The notes beneath the pieces are model-generated. The model was not told the DNA's origin and did no database searches. It saw nothing but the letters and a program-made list of their open reading frames with translations. 17,250 nt of DNA. Source: Clostridiales bacterium UBA7001. GTDB taxonomy: Bacteria > Bacillota > Clostridia > TANB77 > CAG-508. The position numbers and the translations under genes were made by a program. Shown here piece after piece: positions 6,777 through 14,864 of the stretch. The DNA is taken from NCBI GenBank assembly GCA_002449785.1, contig DJXP01000072.1, positions 1-17,250 of the forward strand, given 5' to 3'. Position 1 is the stretch's first letter, and every line of letters starts with the position of its first letter.

Positions 6777-6824
6777 ATTTATGAAAACAAAAGAGTGTAA
6801 AAATATACCAAGGAGGAATAATAT

Positions 6825-7979
6825 ATGTCAGAAAGATTTATTTTAAATGAGACATCATATTTTGGAAGAGGTTCAAGAATTAATCTTGCAAATGAAATAA
6901 AAACAAGAGGCTTTAATAAAGTATTAGTTGTAACAGATAAAACACTTTATGAATGTGGAGTTACAAGTAAAGTAACAAATATTTTAGATAATGCAGGAGT
7001 CGCATATAATATATATTCAGATGTAAAGCCTAATCCTACTGTTGCAAATGTACAAAATGGAGTAGATAGATGTAGAGAAGTTGGAGCTGATTTAATAATA
7101 GCAGTAGGTGGCGGTTCAGCAATAGATACTGCTAAAGGTATTTCTATAATAATGACAAACCCAGATAGATATGATGTAGTATCATTAAATGGAGTGTCAA
7201 ATACAATTAATAAAGGAATGCCAATGATTGCACTTCCAACAACACATGGAACAGCAGCAGAAGTTACAATAAATTATGTAATAACAGATGAAGAAAGAAA
7301 AGTAAAAATGGTTTGTGTTGATCCACATGATATACCAATTGTTGCTATAATAGATTCTGAACTTATGGAATCACTTCCAAAAATGACAGCAGCGGCTACA
7401 GGGTTAGATGCATTAACACATGCAGTTGAAGGATATATTACAAAAGCGCATAATACTATGTCAGATATGTTTCATTTAAGAGCAATTGAATTAATATTTG
7501 AAAATTTGGAAAAAGCAGTAAATGATAAAGATATTGTTGCAATTGAAAATATGGCAATGGCACAATATATGGCTGGAATGGGATTTTCAAATGTGGGACT
7601 TGGAATAGTTCATTCAATGGCACATCAATTAGGAGCAGTTTATGATACTCCACATGGGATTGCAAATGCTATACTTCTTCCAACAGTTATGAGATTTAAT
7701 GGTGAAGTATGTAGCGATAGATTTAGAGATATATTAGCACATTTAGGAAGAACAGATGCATATACATTAAGTAATCAAGATGTAATAAATACTTTTGTAT
7801 GGATGATAGAAGAATTATCTAAAGCATGTGGTGTTAATATCTCTGTAAAAGATACAGGATGTAAAGAAGAAGATTTAGAAATGCTTGCAGAAAAAGCAAT
7901 GGAAGACCCTTGTAAACCAGGTAATCCTAGAGAAGTTACAAAAGAAGATTTTATAAGACTATTTAGAGAAGCTATGTAG
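6825..7979 (+). CDS. fucO: Iron-dependent alcohol dehydrogenase, lactaldehyde reductase (FucO) type
   Basis: A cytoplasmic group III alcohol dehydrogenase of 384 residues, close to E. coli FucO (382). FucO interconverts lactaldehyde and 1,2-propanediol with NADH. The resemblance runs end to end: RFILNETSYFGRG at the start, GGGS (95-98) for NAD binding, GTAAEVTINYVITDEE (142-157), CVDPHDIP (164-171) and NPRE near the end. The four metal ligands of the family fall at D195, H199, H263 and H277. A small difference is H141 in PTTHGTAAEV, where E. coli has A. AAGGAGG (6810-6816) fixes the start. It is a single-gene unit with its own promoter and terminator; no fucose or rhamnose genes are adjacent, so the role could be propanediol formation or general aldehyde reduction. 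Confidence 0.9.
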   Translation: MSERFILNETSYFGRGSRINLANEIKTRGFNKVLVVTDKTLYECGVTSKVTNILDNAGVAYNIYSDVKPNPTVANVQNGVDRCREVGADLIIAVGGGSAIDTAKGISIIMTNPDRYDVVSLNGVSNTINKGMPMIALPTTHGTAAEVTINYVITDEERKVKMVCVDPHDIPIVAIIDSELMESLPKMTAAATGLDALTHAVEGYITKAHNTMSDMFHLRAIELIFENLEKAVNDKDIVAIENMAMAQYMAGMGFSNVGLGIVHSMAHQLGAVYDTPHGIANAILLPTVMRFNGEVCSDRFRDILAHLGRTDAYTLSNQDVINTFVWMIEELSKACGVNISVKDTGCKEEDLEMLAEKAMEDPCKPGNPREVTKEDFIRLFREAM

Positions 7980-8000
7980 AAATTAATATTCATAAATATA

Positions 8001-8036
8001 AAATCACTTCATATATAATAATGAGGTGATTTTTTT
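8001..8036 (+). terminator. Terminator of the dehydrogenase gene that also hides the next ribosome binding site
   Basis: AAATCACTTCAT (8001-8012) pairs with ATGAGGTGATTT (8021-8032), 12 pairs including one G-T, around an eight-base loop. T residues run to 8036. The 3' arm contains GAGGTGA (8023-8029), the ribosome binding site of the gene starting at 8035, so the terminator and that start region overlap. Confidence 0.8.
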
Positions 8037-8958
8037 GCTTTATATTAAACTAGAAGAAAATGATAATGAAATTATAGGTTTTTTTAAAATTATAGATAAA
8101 ATTAAAAGTATAATTTTTAATTTGAAAATTGATAGAATTGAAAATGCTGAAAGTGATAAAGTAAAAACACTAATAACAATAAAAGATGTAAGTGATATAA
8201 CAATAAAGAAAATATCTAAATATATAAAACAAAATTGCATAAAGATTGTATGTTTATCTGATAATTTGCAGACAAATAATACATTTACAAATATTTTAAA
8301 AAGCGAAGGAATAAAAATATTTGATGGTAGATGGCTTTTTGAACATTTAACTAAAAACATAGTTGAATATGTTTCTAACTGCAAAAAAGAAAAAATTGAA
8401 GTTCAAGAAGTTTCTGTTTTAACACATAAAATAGATAGAATTATAGTAAGTTCTATAAAAGAAATTGCACTAAATGTACGAGCTATAAATATAATTACTG
8501 ATAAAGAAAATGTTTTTAGAAAATTAGAAAATGAATTGTATTCAGAATATGGAATTATACTTAATATGAATAACAATTATAAAAAAAGCTTAGTAAAGAG
8601 TGATATTATTATTAATTTTGATTATACTGAGGAAGATTTAAAAAAATATAATTTACCGAAGAAAGCTTGTATTATAAATTTACAAGGAGATACTAAGTTA
8701 GATTCTAAAATATTTGAAGGGATTAGTTCTAGTTTTTTTGAAATTATTATGCCAGATAAGTATATAAGGAATCTAGTGTATTTAAAAGGATTTAATAATC
8801 AAGTTTTATATGAAAGCTTTATTTATAAAAATACTATTCCAGAAAATATAAAAAAAGAAATAAAGGATGATAAAGTATGCATTATTTCACTAGTTGGGAA
8901 AAATGGTAGAATAAGGAAAAATGAATTTCTTAATTTATCAAAAAAAGTTGTAAATTAG
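8035..8958 (+). CDS. Conserved hypothetical protein upstream of greA, possible Rossmann-like domain
   Basis: I choose the TTG at 8035, five bases after GAGGTGA (8023-8029), giving 308 residues; an earlier in-frame GTG at 8026 lies inside that binding site. No signal peptide or membrane helix is seen. The first 125 residues are mixed alpha/beta (KIVCLSDNLQTNNTFTNILK and IKIFDGRWLFEHL). The middle reads like a dinucleotide-binding beta-alpha-beta unit (RAINIITDKENVFRKLENEL, then KSLVKSDIIINFD), as in shikimate or alanine dehydrogenase relatives. The glycine-rich loop is missing, so cofactor binding is doubtful. I recall similar hypothetical proteins near greA in clostridia. Transcription probably comes by read-through of the overlapping terminator. 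Confidence 0.65.
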   Translation: MLYIKLEENDNEIIGFFKIIDKIKSIIFNLKIDRIENAESDKVKTLITIKDVSDITIKKISKYIKQNCIKIVCLSDNLQTNNTFTNILKSEGIKIFDGRWLFEHLTKNIVEYVSNCKKEKIEVQEVSVLTHKIDRIIVSSIKEIALNVRAINIITDKENVFRKLENELYSEYGIILNMNNNYKKSLVKSDIIINFDYTEEDLKKYNLPKKACIINLQGDTKLDSKIFEGISSSFFEIIMPDKYIRNLVYLKGFNNQVLYESFIYKNTIPENIKKEIKDDKVCIISLVGKNGRIRKNEFLNLSKKVVN

Positions 8959-8959
8959 C

Positions 8960-8988
8960 TTGACAAATTTGAAAATAAATCTTATTAT
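8960..8988 (+). promoter_or_regulatory. Strong sigma-A-type promoter for greA
   Basis: A consensus -35 TTGACA (8960-8965) is followed after 17 bases by TATTAT (8983-8988). It starts two bases after the preceding stop codon and 67 bases before the greA ATG. Confidence 0.8.
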
Positions 8989-9026
8989 ATGTAGGTATAT
9001 AATAAAACAATAAGGGGGCAATCTAA

Positions 9027-9503
9027 ATGGGAGAAAAAGAATTTTTATTAACACAAGAAGGATATGATAATTTAGAAAAAGAATTGGAAAAGTTAAAAAC
9101 AGAAGTTAGATATGAGATAGCTGATAGAATAAAAGTTGCTTTAGGATTTGGTGATTTATCAGAAAATTCTGAGTATGATGAAGCTAAAAATGCTCAAGCA
9201 GCAAATGAAGCTAAAATTGCAGAATTAGAAGAAAAAATTAAATATGCAAGAATAATAGATGAATCTGAAATAGATACAGAAGTTGTCCAAGTTGGAAATA
9301 TAGTTAAAGTAAGAGATTTAGAATTTAATGAAGATATAGAATATACAATAGTTGGTTCAACAGAAGTAGATACAGCAAATAATAAGATTTCTAATGAATC
9401 ACCTATAGGTAAGGCATTATTAGGAAAGAAAAGAAATAATGTAGTAGAAGTTCAAGCTCCTGTAGGAATTATTAAATTAAAAATTTTATCAATTAAAAAA
9501 TAA
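9027..9503 (+). CDS. greA: Transcription elongation factor GreA
   Basis: GreA enters the secondary channel of RNA polymerase and stimulates cleavage of backtracked transcripts. At 158 residues it has the normal length. The N-terminal coiled coil (about 8-76) carries the tip motif GFGDLSENSEYDEAK (40-54), with acidic D43 and E46 that help position the catalytic magnesium. The C-terminal FKBP-like domain follows (about 83-158), with the conserved ESPIGKALLGKK segment. AAGGGGG (9012-9018) lies eight bases before the ATG. It has its own strong promoter and terminator, so it is expressed as a single gene here. Confidence 0.96.
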   Translation: MGEKEFLLTQEGYDNLEKELEKLKTEVRYEIADRIKVALGFGDLSENSEYDEAKNAQAANEAKIAELEEKIKYARIIDESEIDTEVVQVGNIVKVRDLEFNEDIEYTIVGSTEVDTANNKISNESPIGKALLGKKRNNVVEVQAPVGIIKLKILSIKK

Positions 9504-9514
9504 TAAAAATTGAG

Positions 9515-9550
9515 AGATATATGAGTTAAAAAAAAACATATATCTTTTTT
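9515..9550 (+). terminator. Intrinsic terminator after greA
   Basis: AGATATATG (9515-9523) pairs with CATATATCT (9537-9545) around a 13-base A-rich loop, followed by TTTTT. It lies 11 bases after the greA stop. The stem is weak in G and C. Confidence 0.7.
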
Positions 9551-9623
9551 GTTTGGATAGAGAAAAGATTTTTTTGTCCAAGATGTATATTATTAAATAT
9601 TAAATTTAAAAAAGAGGTTAATT

Positions 9624-10079
9624 ATGAAAAGAACAAGAGTTGCTGGTTTAATTGAAATAGATAATGGTTATGCACTTATGCATAGAATGAATGTTAAGAA
9701 AAAAGAAGGTATTGATGCACCATATGGAGAATACTATGTTTTTCCAGGTGGTGGAGTAGAACCAAGTGATAACTCATATGAAGATGCTTTAAAAAGAGAA
9801 ATATTAGAAGAATTTGGAATAAATGTTGAAGTTATTAGAAAACTATTTTATAAAAAAATAAATAATGATATTGAAGAATATATATTTTTATGTAAATATA
9901 TAAGTGGTACTTTTGGAAGTGGAACTGGTCCAGAATTTACAGGAGATTCAAAATATGCTGATAGGGGGATTTACATCCCGGAAATTATTGCAAAAGATAA
10001 AATAAAAGATATTAGATTAATTCCTGAAGAGTTTAAAGATAAATTATTAAAAGATATTAATATAAATAAAGATATGTAA
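9624..10079 (+). CDS. Nudix hydrolase
   Basis: A 151-residue cytoplasmic Nudix-family hydrolase, which would cleave a nucleoside diphosphate linked to another group; the substrate is not predictable. The Nudix box is at 44-66: G44, then R58-E59 and E62-E63, then G65-I66, preceded by YYVFPGGGVE. The usual glutamate of the Gx5E part is N50 here, while the REILEE metal-binding core is intact. The start has AAGAGGT (about 9611-9617) upstream. It stands alone between the greA terminator and its own terminator. No convincing promoter was found in 9551-9610, where the AT-rich sequence offers several weak options. Confidence 0.85.
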   Translation: MKRTRVAGLIEIDNGYALMHRMNVKKKEGIDAPYGEYYVFPGGGVEPSDNSYEDALKREILEEFGINVEVIRKLFYKKINNDIEEYIFLCKYISGTFGSGTGPEFTGDSKYADRGIYIPEIIAKDKIKDIRLIPEEFKDKLLKDININKDM

Positions 10080-10087
10080 AATACTTA

Positions 10088-10121
10088 AAAACGGATTTTA
10101 ATTGGTAAATCCGTTTTTTTT
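10088..10121 (+). terminator. Intrinsic terminator after the Nudix gene
   Basis: AAAACGGATTT (10088-10098) pairs perfectly with AAATCCGTTTT (10107-10117) around an eight-base loop, with T residues to 10121. It is the clearest terminator in the window and isolates the operon that follows. Confidence 0.88.
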
Positions 10122-10237
10122 AAAATTATCGTATATTACAATTCACTACATTTAATAATAATTTAGCTTTATATGAAATCAAATTGATGTGAATATTAAC
10201 ATCTTGTTCAATTTTTAAAATTAATTTATAAAAAATA

Positions 10238-10266
10238 GTGAAAAAAATTTTCTTTTATGATACAAT
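10238..10266 (+). promoter_or_regulatory. Promoter for the pyrH-polC operon
   Basis: An extended -10, TGATACAAT (10258-10266), lies 17 bases after GTGAAA (10238-10243), a four-of-six match to the -35 consensus. It is 48 bases before the pyrH ATG. Positions 10122-10237 hold only AT-rich sequence. No other convincing promoter is seen downstream to polC. Confidence 0.6.
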
Positions 10267-10313
10267 GCAAAAAATAAGTTAGTATATTTTAATATAATAA
10301 AAGGAGAAGTTAA

Positions 10314-11018
10314 ATGGTAGCTTATAAAAGAGTATTATTAAAATTAAGTGGAGAGGCACTAGCTGGAAAAGAAGGTCACGGTATAGATCCAGATGTTGTA
10401 GGAAATATATGTGATAAAATTAAAGAAATTGTACAAATGGGAGTTCAAGTTTCAATTGTTGTTGGTGGAGGAAACTTTTGGAGAGGAGCTCGAAATGGAC
10501 ATAAGATGGATAGATCTGCAGCAGATTATATGGGAATGCTTGCAACAGCAATGAACGGTTTAGCACTTCAAGATTCATTAGAATCTAAAGGAATATATAC
10601 AAGATTACAAACTGCAATAGAAATGAGAGAAATTGCAGAACCTTATATTAAAAGAAAAGCTGCAAAACATTTAGAAAAAGGTAGAGTGGTAATATTTGCA
10701 TGTGGCACAGGTCATCCTTATTTTTCAACAGATACAGCAGCAGCATTAAGAGCAGCAGAAACAGAATCTGAAGTTATTCTACTCGCTAAAACTATAGATG
10801 GAGTTTATTCCGCAGATCCAAAAATAGACAAATCAGCTAAGAAATATGACAAAATATCATATAAAGAAGTTTTGGCACAAGATTTAAAAGTTATGGATTC
10901 AACAGCAACAGCTCTTTGTAAAGACAATAAAATACCATTACTAGTTTTTGCAATTAGTGATCCAGAAAATATTGTTAGAGTTATAAAAGGTGAAAAAATT
11001 GGTACTATTGTAAGCTAA
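10314..11018 (+). CDS. pyrH: UMP kinase
   Basis: Bacterial UMP kinase of the amino acid kinase fold, making UDP from UMP and ATP in pyrimidine synthesis. At 234 residues it is normal. The sequence shows KRVLLKLSGEAL (5-16) with the ATP-contacting lysine, GGGNFWRG (51-58), DYMGMLATAMN (71-81) and the UMP-site region GTGHPYFSTDTAAALRA (131-147), followed by AKTIDGVYSADPK for ATP. AAGGAG (10301-10306) lies seven bases before the ATG. It leads the operon as in many Firmicutes, but rpsB and tsf, often upstream, are not here; a Nudix gene and terminator precede it. Confidence 0.96.
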   Translation: MVAYKRVLLKLSGEALAGKEGHGIDPDVVGNICDKIKEIVQMGVQVSIVVGGGNFWRGARNGHKMDRSAADYMGMLATAMNGLALQDSLESKGIYTRLQTAIEMREIAEPYIKRKAAKHLEKGRVVIFACGTGHPYFSTDTAAALRAAETESEVILLAKTIDGVYSADPKIDKSAKKYDKISYKEVLAQDLKVMDSTATALCKDNKIPLLVFAISDPENIVRVIKGEKIGTIVS

Positions 11019-11076
11019 AATAAGTAAGAAATATATCAAAGGTTATAGGTAAACCTTAAAACCTAAATATATAGTT

Positions 11077-11113
11077 AAGGAGATATGATACTTAGTATCA
11101 TTAGTTAGAAATT
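11077..11113 (+). promoter_or_regulatory. Hairpin-interrupted start region of frr with seven-codon mini-ORF
   Basis: The only good ribosome binding site before frr is AAGGAG (11077-11082), 31 bases from its ATG. Between them ATGATAC (11085-11091) pairs perfectly with GTATCAT (11095-11101) around TTA. Looping this out leaves 14 bases between the binding site and the ATG. The same stretch encodes a mini-ORF, ATG at 11085 to TAG at 11106-11108 (seven codons), only two bases after the binding site. The rest of the 95-base gap from pyrH has one further weak hairpin (11039-11057). Confidence 0.5.
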
Positions 11114-11662
11114 ATGGAATTACAAGAATTAGAAGAAAGAATGAAAAAATCTATTAGTGTTTTTGAACAAAATTTATCTGAAATTAGAGCTGGAAGAGCT
11201 AATCCAGCTATATTAAATAAAATAAGTATAGAATATTATGGAGTTCAGACTCCAATTAATCAAGTAGCTGGAATATCTGTTCCGGAAGCTAGAACGATAG
11301 TAATTCAACCTTGGGATGCAAGTGCACTAAAGAATATAGAAAAAGCAATTTTAGCTTCAGATATTGGTTTGAATCCAAATAATGATGGGAAAGTTATTAG
11401 ACTTGCATTTCCTGAATTAACCGAAGAGAGAAGAAAAGATTTAGTAAAAGATATTAGAAAAATTGCAGAAGAAGCTAGAGTAAGTATTAGAGCTATCAGA
11501 AGAGATGGTATGGATGATGTTAAAAACAGGCAAAAAAATTCAGAAATCTCTGAAGATGAAAAATCAAATTTAGAGGATAAAATTCAAAAATTAACAGATA
11601 AATATGTTGAAGAAATTGATGAAATATTAGAGAATAAAGAAAAAGACATAATGAGTATATAA
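11114..11662 (+). CDS. frr: Ribosome recycling factor
   Basis: RRF, with EF-G, splits the post-termination ribosome. At 182 residues it is near the usual 185. The family core IRAGRANPAIL (24-34) and the domain II region EYYGVQTPINQVA (40-52) are clear, followed by VSIRAIRRDGMDDVK and the long helices of domain I. The ATG at 11114 gives the usual distance to RAGRA, and an in-frame stop lies just upstream (TAG, 11102-11104), so this start is firm even though no ribosome binding site is immediately upstream. It follows pyrH as in most bacteria. Confidence 0.96.
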   Translation: MELQELEERMKKSISVFEQNLSEIRAGRANPAILNKISIEYYGVQTPINQVAGISVPEARTIVIQPWDASALKNIEKAILASDIGLNPNNDGKVIRLAFPELTEERRKDLVKDIRKIAEEARVSIRAIRRDGMDDVKNRQKNSEISEDEKSNLEDKIQKLTDKYVEEIDEILENKEKDIMSI

Positions 11663-11686
11663 ATTAGATAAGTGGAAGGATTATTT

Positions 11687-12394
11687 ATGGAAAATAATAA
11701 TACGCCTAGACATATAGCTATAATAATGGATGGAAATAGAAGATGGGCTAAAAAAAGAAAATTACCAGTAAAACTTGGACATAAACAGGGAGCTGAAACC
11801 TTAAAGAAAATTGTTAGATATGCAAATAAAATAGGTCTTGAATATATTACAGTATATGCCTTCTCTACTGAAAATTGGAAAAGAGAAGAAGACGAAGTGA
11901 ATTCATTAATGACACTACTTAAAAACTATTTAGATGACTTTGCCAAAGAAGCAGATACTGAAAATATTGTAATAAGAATATTAGGAGATTTAACTCCACT
12001 ATCTGAAGAACTAAAAAAGAGTATATCTTCAACAATAGAAAGAACCAAAAATAATACTGGAACAATTTTCAATATTGCTCTTAATTATGGAGGAAGAGAT
12101 GAAATTGTTCATGCTGTAAGAAAAATTGCTCAAGATGCAAAAGATGGAATTATAGATATTAAAGATATTAATGAAGAGATTGTAGCTAAAAACTTATATA
12201 CAAGAGATATTCCTGATCCGGATTTATTGATAAGGACGAGTGGTGAAATTAGATTAAGCGGTTTTTTACCTTGGCAGTCTGTTTATTCTGAATTTTTGTT
12301 TTTAGATAAATTATGGCCAGATTTTACCCCCAAAGATATAGATGATGCAATTGAAGTATACAAACAAAGAAATAGAAAATTTGGAGCGAAATAG
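11687..12394 (+). CDS. uppS: Isoprenyl transferase (undecaprenyl diphosphate synthase)
   Basis: A cis-prenyltransferase adding isopentenyl units to farnesyl diphosphate, supplying the lipid carrier for wall synthesis. I use the ATG at 11687 (236 residues), since GGAAGGA (11674-11680) sits six bases upstream; an in-frame GTG at 11672 overlaps that site. Motifs in order are HIAIIMDGNRRWAKKR with catalytic D15, GHKQGAE, TVYAFSTENWKR, NYGGRDEI, and DLLIRTSGEIRLSGFLPWQ near the end, with FLFLDKLWPDF after it. It begins 24 bases after frr and ends two bases before cdsA, whose binding site lies in its last codons. Confidence 0.95.
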   Translation: MENNNTPRHIAIIMDGNRRWAKKRKLPVKLGHKQGAETLKKIVRYANKIGLEYITVYAFSTENWKREEDEVNSLMTLLKNYLDDFAKEADTENIVIRILGDLTPLSEELKKSISSTIERTKNNTGTIFNIALNYGGRDEIVHAVRKIAQDAKDGIIDIKDINEEIVAKNLYTRDIPDPDLLIRTSGEIRLSGFLPWQSVYSEFLFLDKLWPDFTPKDIDDAIEVYKQRNRKFGAK

Positions 12395-12396
12395 TT

Positions 12397-13212
12397 ATGA
12401 ATGTAAAAAGATTATTAACAACTATAATTGGACTTCCAATTGTAATATTGTTTCTTATATTTGCAAATAAATATATAATAGATTGTGTTTTTGGTATAAT
12501 AGCTGTAATTGCTATGTATGAATATAGAAATTGTGTTTCAAAAAAGTCAAAAACTATTGCATGGATTAGTTATTTAGCTGTTTTAAGTATTGCCTTTATT
12601 CATATAATACCAAGTAATATTTTGAAAAATCTTGAAGTTTTATCAGTACCAGGACTTCTTATGATTTTATTTTTGCATGTAATAATTTCAGATATGAAGA
12701 TTTCATTTGAAGAAATTGCTTATACTTTATTTGGAATATTATATATTTTTGGGTTTACAGTATTTTTACCAATTATATATGGGATTTCAGGATATATATC
12801 AGGTAAAATTCTAATTTGGTTTGTTATTATTTCTGCTTGGGGAACAGATATTTTTGCTTTTATGATAGGAAGAAGATTTGGAAAAACTAAATTTAGTAAA
12901 GTTAGTCCTAACAAATCTATAGAAGGTTGTATTGCTGGAAGCATTGGTGCAGTTATTTTAAATATTATTTTTGTGTTTTTCTTAAATAAATATGGCCATT
13001 TTGGATTATCATATGTTACAGTTGGAGTTATAGCATTACTTTTAAGTATAATTGGGCAAGTTGGAGATTTTTCGGCATCAGTTATAAAAAGATATTTTAA
13101 TGTAAAAGATTATAGCGAATTATTTCCTGGACATGGTGGAATGATAGATAGAATTGATAGCGTAATTTTTATTGCGCCATTTGCATATTTTTTAATTACT
13201 ACGTTTTTATAG
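12397..13212 (+). CDS. cdsA: Phosphatidate cytidylyltransferase
   Basis: An integral membrane enzyme making CDP-diacylglycerol from CTP and phosphatidic acid, the branch point of phospholipid synthesis. It has 271 residues and about seven or eight hydrophobic helices. The C-terminal signature is complete: S228, K231-R232, K237-D238, then PGHGGMIDRIDS (244-255). The WGTDIFAFMIGRRFGKTK loop and SPNKSIEG, both typical of the family, precede it. The start has GGAG (12383-12386) inside uppS and only two bases separate the genes, so coupling is likely. In most relatives dxr follows; here rseP does. Confidence 0.95.
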   Translation: MNVKRLLTTIIGLPIVILFLIFANKYIIDCVFGIIAVIAMYEYRNCVSKKSKTIAWISYLAVLSIAFIHIIPSNILKNLEVLSVPGLLMILFLHVIISDMKISFEEIAYTLFGILYIFGFTVFLPIIYGISGYISGKILIWFVIISAWGTDIFAFMIGRRFGKTKFSKVSPNKSIEGCIAGSIGAVILNIIFVFFLNKYGHFGLSYVTVGVIALLLSIIGQVGDFSASVIKRYFNVKDYSELFPGHGGMIDRIDSVIFIAPFAYFLITTFL

Positions 13213-13231
13213 AATATTAGGAGGATTAACA

Positions 13232-14242
13232 TTGGGTTTTATAATAAATGCTTTTAAAATTGTTTTTTTATTAGGATTTTTAGTTTTTATCCATGAAGGA
13301 GGTCATTTCCTAGCAGCAAAGCTATTTAAAGTAAAAGTAGAAGAGTTTTCTATTGGATTTGGTCCCAAAATATATTCCAAAAAAGGCAAAGAGACCGAAT
13401 ACTCAATTTCAGCTATTCCTTTTGGTGGATATGTAAAGATGACTGGCGAAAATGAAAGAGTTGATGTTCAAGGAGCATTTAATAAAGCCAAAATATCACA
13501 TAGAATTATAATCGTACTAGCTGGAGCATTGGTAAATATTATTTTTGCAATTATTATTTATTTCGGATTGCTTTTTTTCGCTAATCAAAATGTTTCTACG
13601 ATTGTTAATAATAAAATGCCAGAATATGCACAAAATATCGAAGAAATTGAAATTGGAGATAAAATACTAAAGATAAATGATCACAAGATTAGAATTAAGT
13701 CAGATATTGCTAAAGAACTTCAAAATTGTAATGGCGAAGAAATATCTGTTTTAGTAGAAAGAAATAATAAACAAATAGAATTAAAAGTCTTACCTTCAAA
13801 ATATATGGAAACAAATTTATATGTATTAGGAATTGAATTATTACCTAGTAGAAATAATTTTAGAGATAGATTATATTATTCATTTTGGGAAACAGTGCAT
13901 TTTACAACTTCTATTGGAGAAAGCTTAAAACTACTATTTACTGGAAATGTAGGAATAGACCAAATGACAGGACCTATTGGAATATCAAATATGGTTGCGC
14001 AAACTAGTGGATTATATAATTTTGTCTACTTACTAAGTATAATATCATTATCACTTGGAGTTACAAATTTGTTACCTATTCCAGCACTAGATGGTGGAAG
14101 AATAGTTTTATTAGTAATTGAAGGAATTCGTGGGAAAGCACTAAAAGAAGAAATAGAATTAGGAATACAATCTGCTGGATTTATACTATTAGTTTTATTT
14201 TCACTATATGTGTCTTATAATGATATTTTAAGAATTTTTTAG
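13232..14242 (+). CDS. rseP: RIP metalloprotease RseP (site-2 protease family)
   Basis: A polytopic intramembrane zinc protease that cuts membrane-bound regulators such as anti-sigma factors. The metal motif HEGGH (21-25) is in the first helix, where the usual form is HEFGH but still fits HExxH. The second site, NLLPIPALDGG (279-289), provides D287. A PDZ domain lies between (about 115-195), and four membrane helices fit the family (about 3-22, 90-115, 262-282, 311-330). At 336 residues it is typical of one-PDZ Firmicutes enzymes. The TTG start at 13232 is supported by AGGAGG (13219-13224) seven bases upstream. It could be relevant to the membrane sigma factor at 241, but that is speculation. 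Confidence 0.94.
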   Translation: MGFIINAFKIVFLLGFLVFIHEGGHFLAAKLFKVKVEEFSIGFGPKIYSKKGKETEYSISAIPFGGYVKMTGENERVDVQGAFNKAKISHRIIIVLAGALVNIIFAIIIYFGLLFFANQNVSTIVNNKMPEYAQNIEEIEIGDKILKINDHKIRIKSDIAKELQNCNGEEISVLVERNNKQIELKVLPSKYMETNLYVLGIELLPSRNNFRDRLYYSFWETVHFTTSIGESLKLLFTGNVGIDQMTGPIGISNMVAQTSGLYNFVYLLSIISLSLGVTNLLPIPALDGGRIVLLVIEGIRGKALKEEIELGIQSAGFILLVLFSLYVSYNDILRIF

Positions 14243-14255
14243 GAGATGTGAAAAA

Positions 14256-14846
14256 ATGAGATGTAGTATTTGTGGAGCAAAGTTAAAAAAAGAAGGAGAT
14301 ATTTGTACTAATTGTTATAAGTTAGTACAAGAAGAAAAGAATCTTGAAAAAGATACAAATGTTGTTTTTGAATTAAAAAGAAAATATGGAATTGCTTATG
14401 AAATTAATAAATATACTTGGGTATTTATTATATTAATACTTTCATCTTTCTGTTGTTTTGCTGTCGGAAATATTATGGCAGGATTACTATGTATATTATT
14501 ATTAGCAATAGTTATAGGTTTTTTATTATTTTGGGATAAAAGACTTTCAATGGCAACAAAGGCTGTTTTTTATGAAACTAAAGTAGTATATACATTTAAA
14601 TTTTTATTTTTTGACACTGAAAAAACAGTAAAATATTCAAATATTAAGGATATTAAAATATTTAGAACTTTTTCTCAAAGAAAATATGGATATGGAGATA
14701 TTTGTATTTATGCAAATGGAACATTTCCTGGAGCAACTTTATTGAATGGCTTTCAAATAAAAAATGTTGAAAATGTTGATGAGACAGTTCGAACTATTAT
14801 TGATCTTGTTGCTAGTTCATCTATTCCAAACAAAAAAAATGACTAA
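14256..14846 (+). CDS. Zinc-ribbon membrane protein with PH-like domain
   Basis: A 196-residue protein in three parts. A zinc ribbon (C3, C6, C17, C20) is followed by a short charged linker, two adjacent membrane helices (about 54-71 and 73-93), and a C-terminal beta-rich domain (about 97-186) resembling bacterial PH domains (bPH_2/YdbT type): KAVFYETKVVYTFKFLFF, KYSNIKDIKIF, then a GFQIKNVENVDETVRTII helix. Ribbon and PH-like domain would both face the cytoplasm. AGGAG (14241-14245) overlaps the rseP stop, ten bases before the ATG, so it belongs to the operon. It occupies the place where ispG usually stands. Function unknown; a membrane adaptor role is inference. Confidence 0.75.
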   Translation: MRCSICGAKLKKEGDICTNCYKLVQEEKNLEKDTNVVFELKRKYGIAYEINKYTWVFIILILSSFCCFAVGNIMAGLLCILLLAIVIGFLLFWDKRLSMATKAVFYETKVVYTFKFLFFDTEKTVKYSNIKDIKIFRTFSQRKYGYGDICIYANGTFPGATLLNGFQIKNVENVDETVRTIIDLVASSSIPNKKND

Positions 14847-14864
14847 TAATAAAATCTCATATAG

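Noticed and set aside
8026..8034. GTG at 8026 as the start of the hypothetical gene
   Set aside because: It lies inside the GAGGTGA binding site; TTG at 8035 is correctly spaced.
9553..9603. Promoter for the Nudix gene
   Set aside because: TTGGAT and TTGTCC are present but no -10 box is at proper spacing with room for the binding site.
11039..11064. Alternative small hairpins AAGGTT/AACCTT and TAGGT/ACCTA in the pyrH-frr gap as an attenuator
   Set aside because: Five- or six-pair stems in AT-rich sequence without a T-run; too weak to claim.
11672..11686. GTG at 11672 as the uppS start
   Set aside because: It overlaps GGAAGGA, which is correctly spaced for the ATG at 11687, and the family begins close to the HIAIIMDGNRRW motif.
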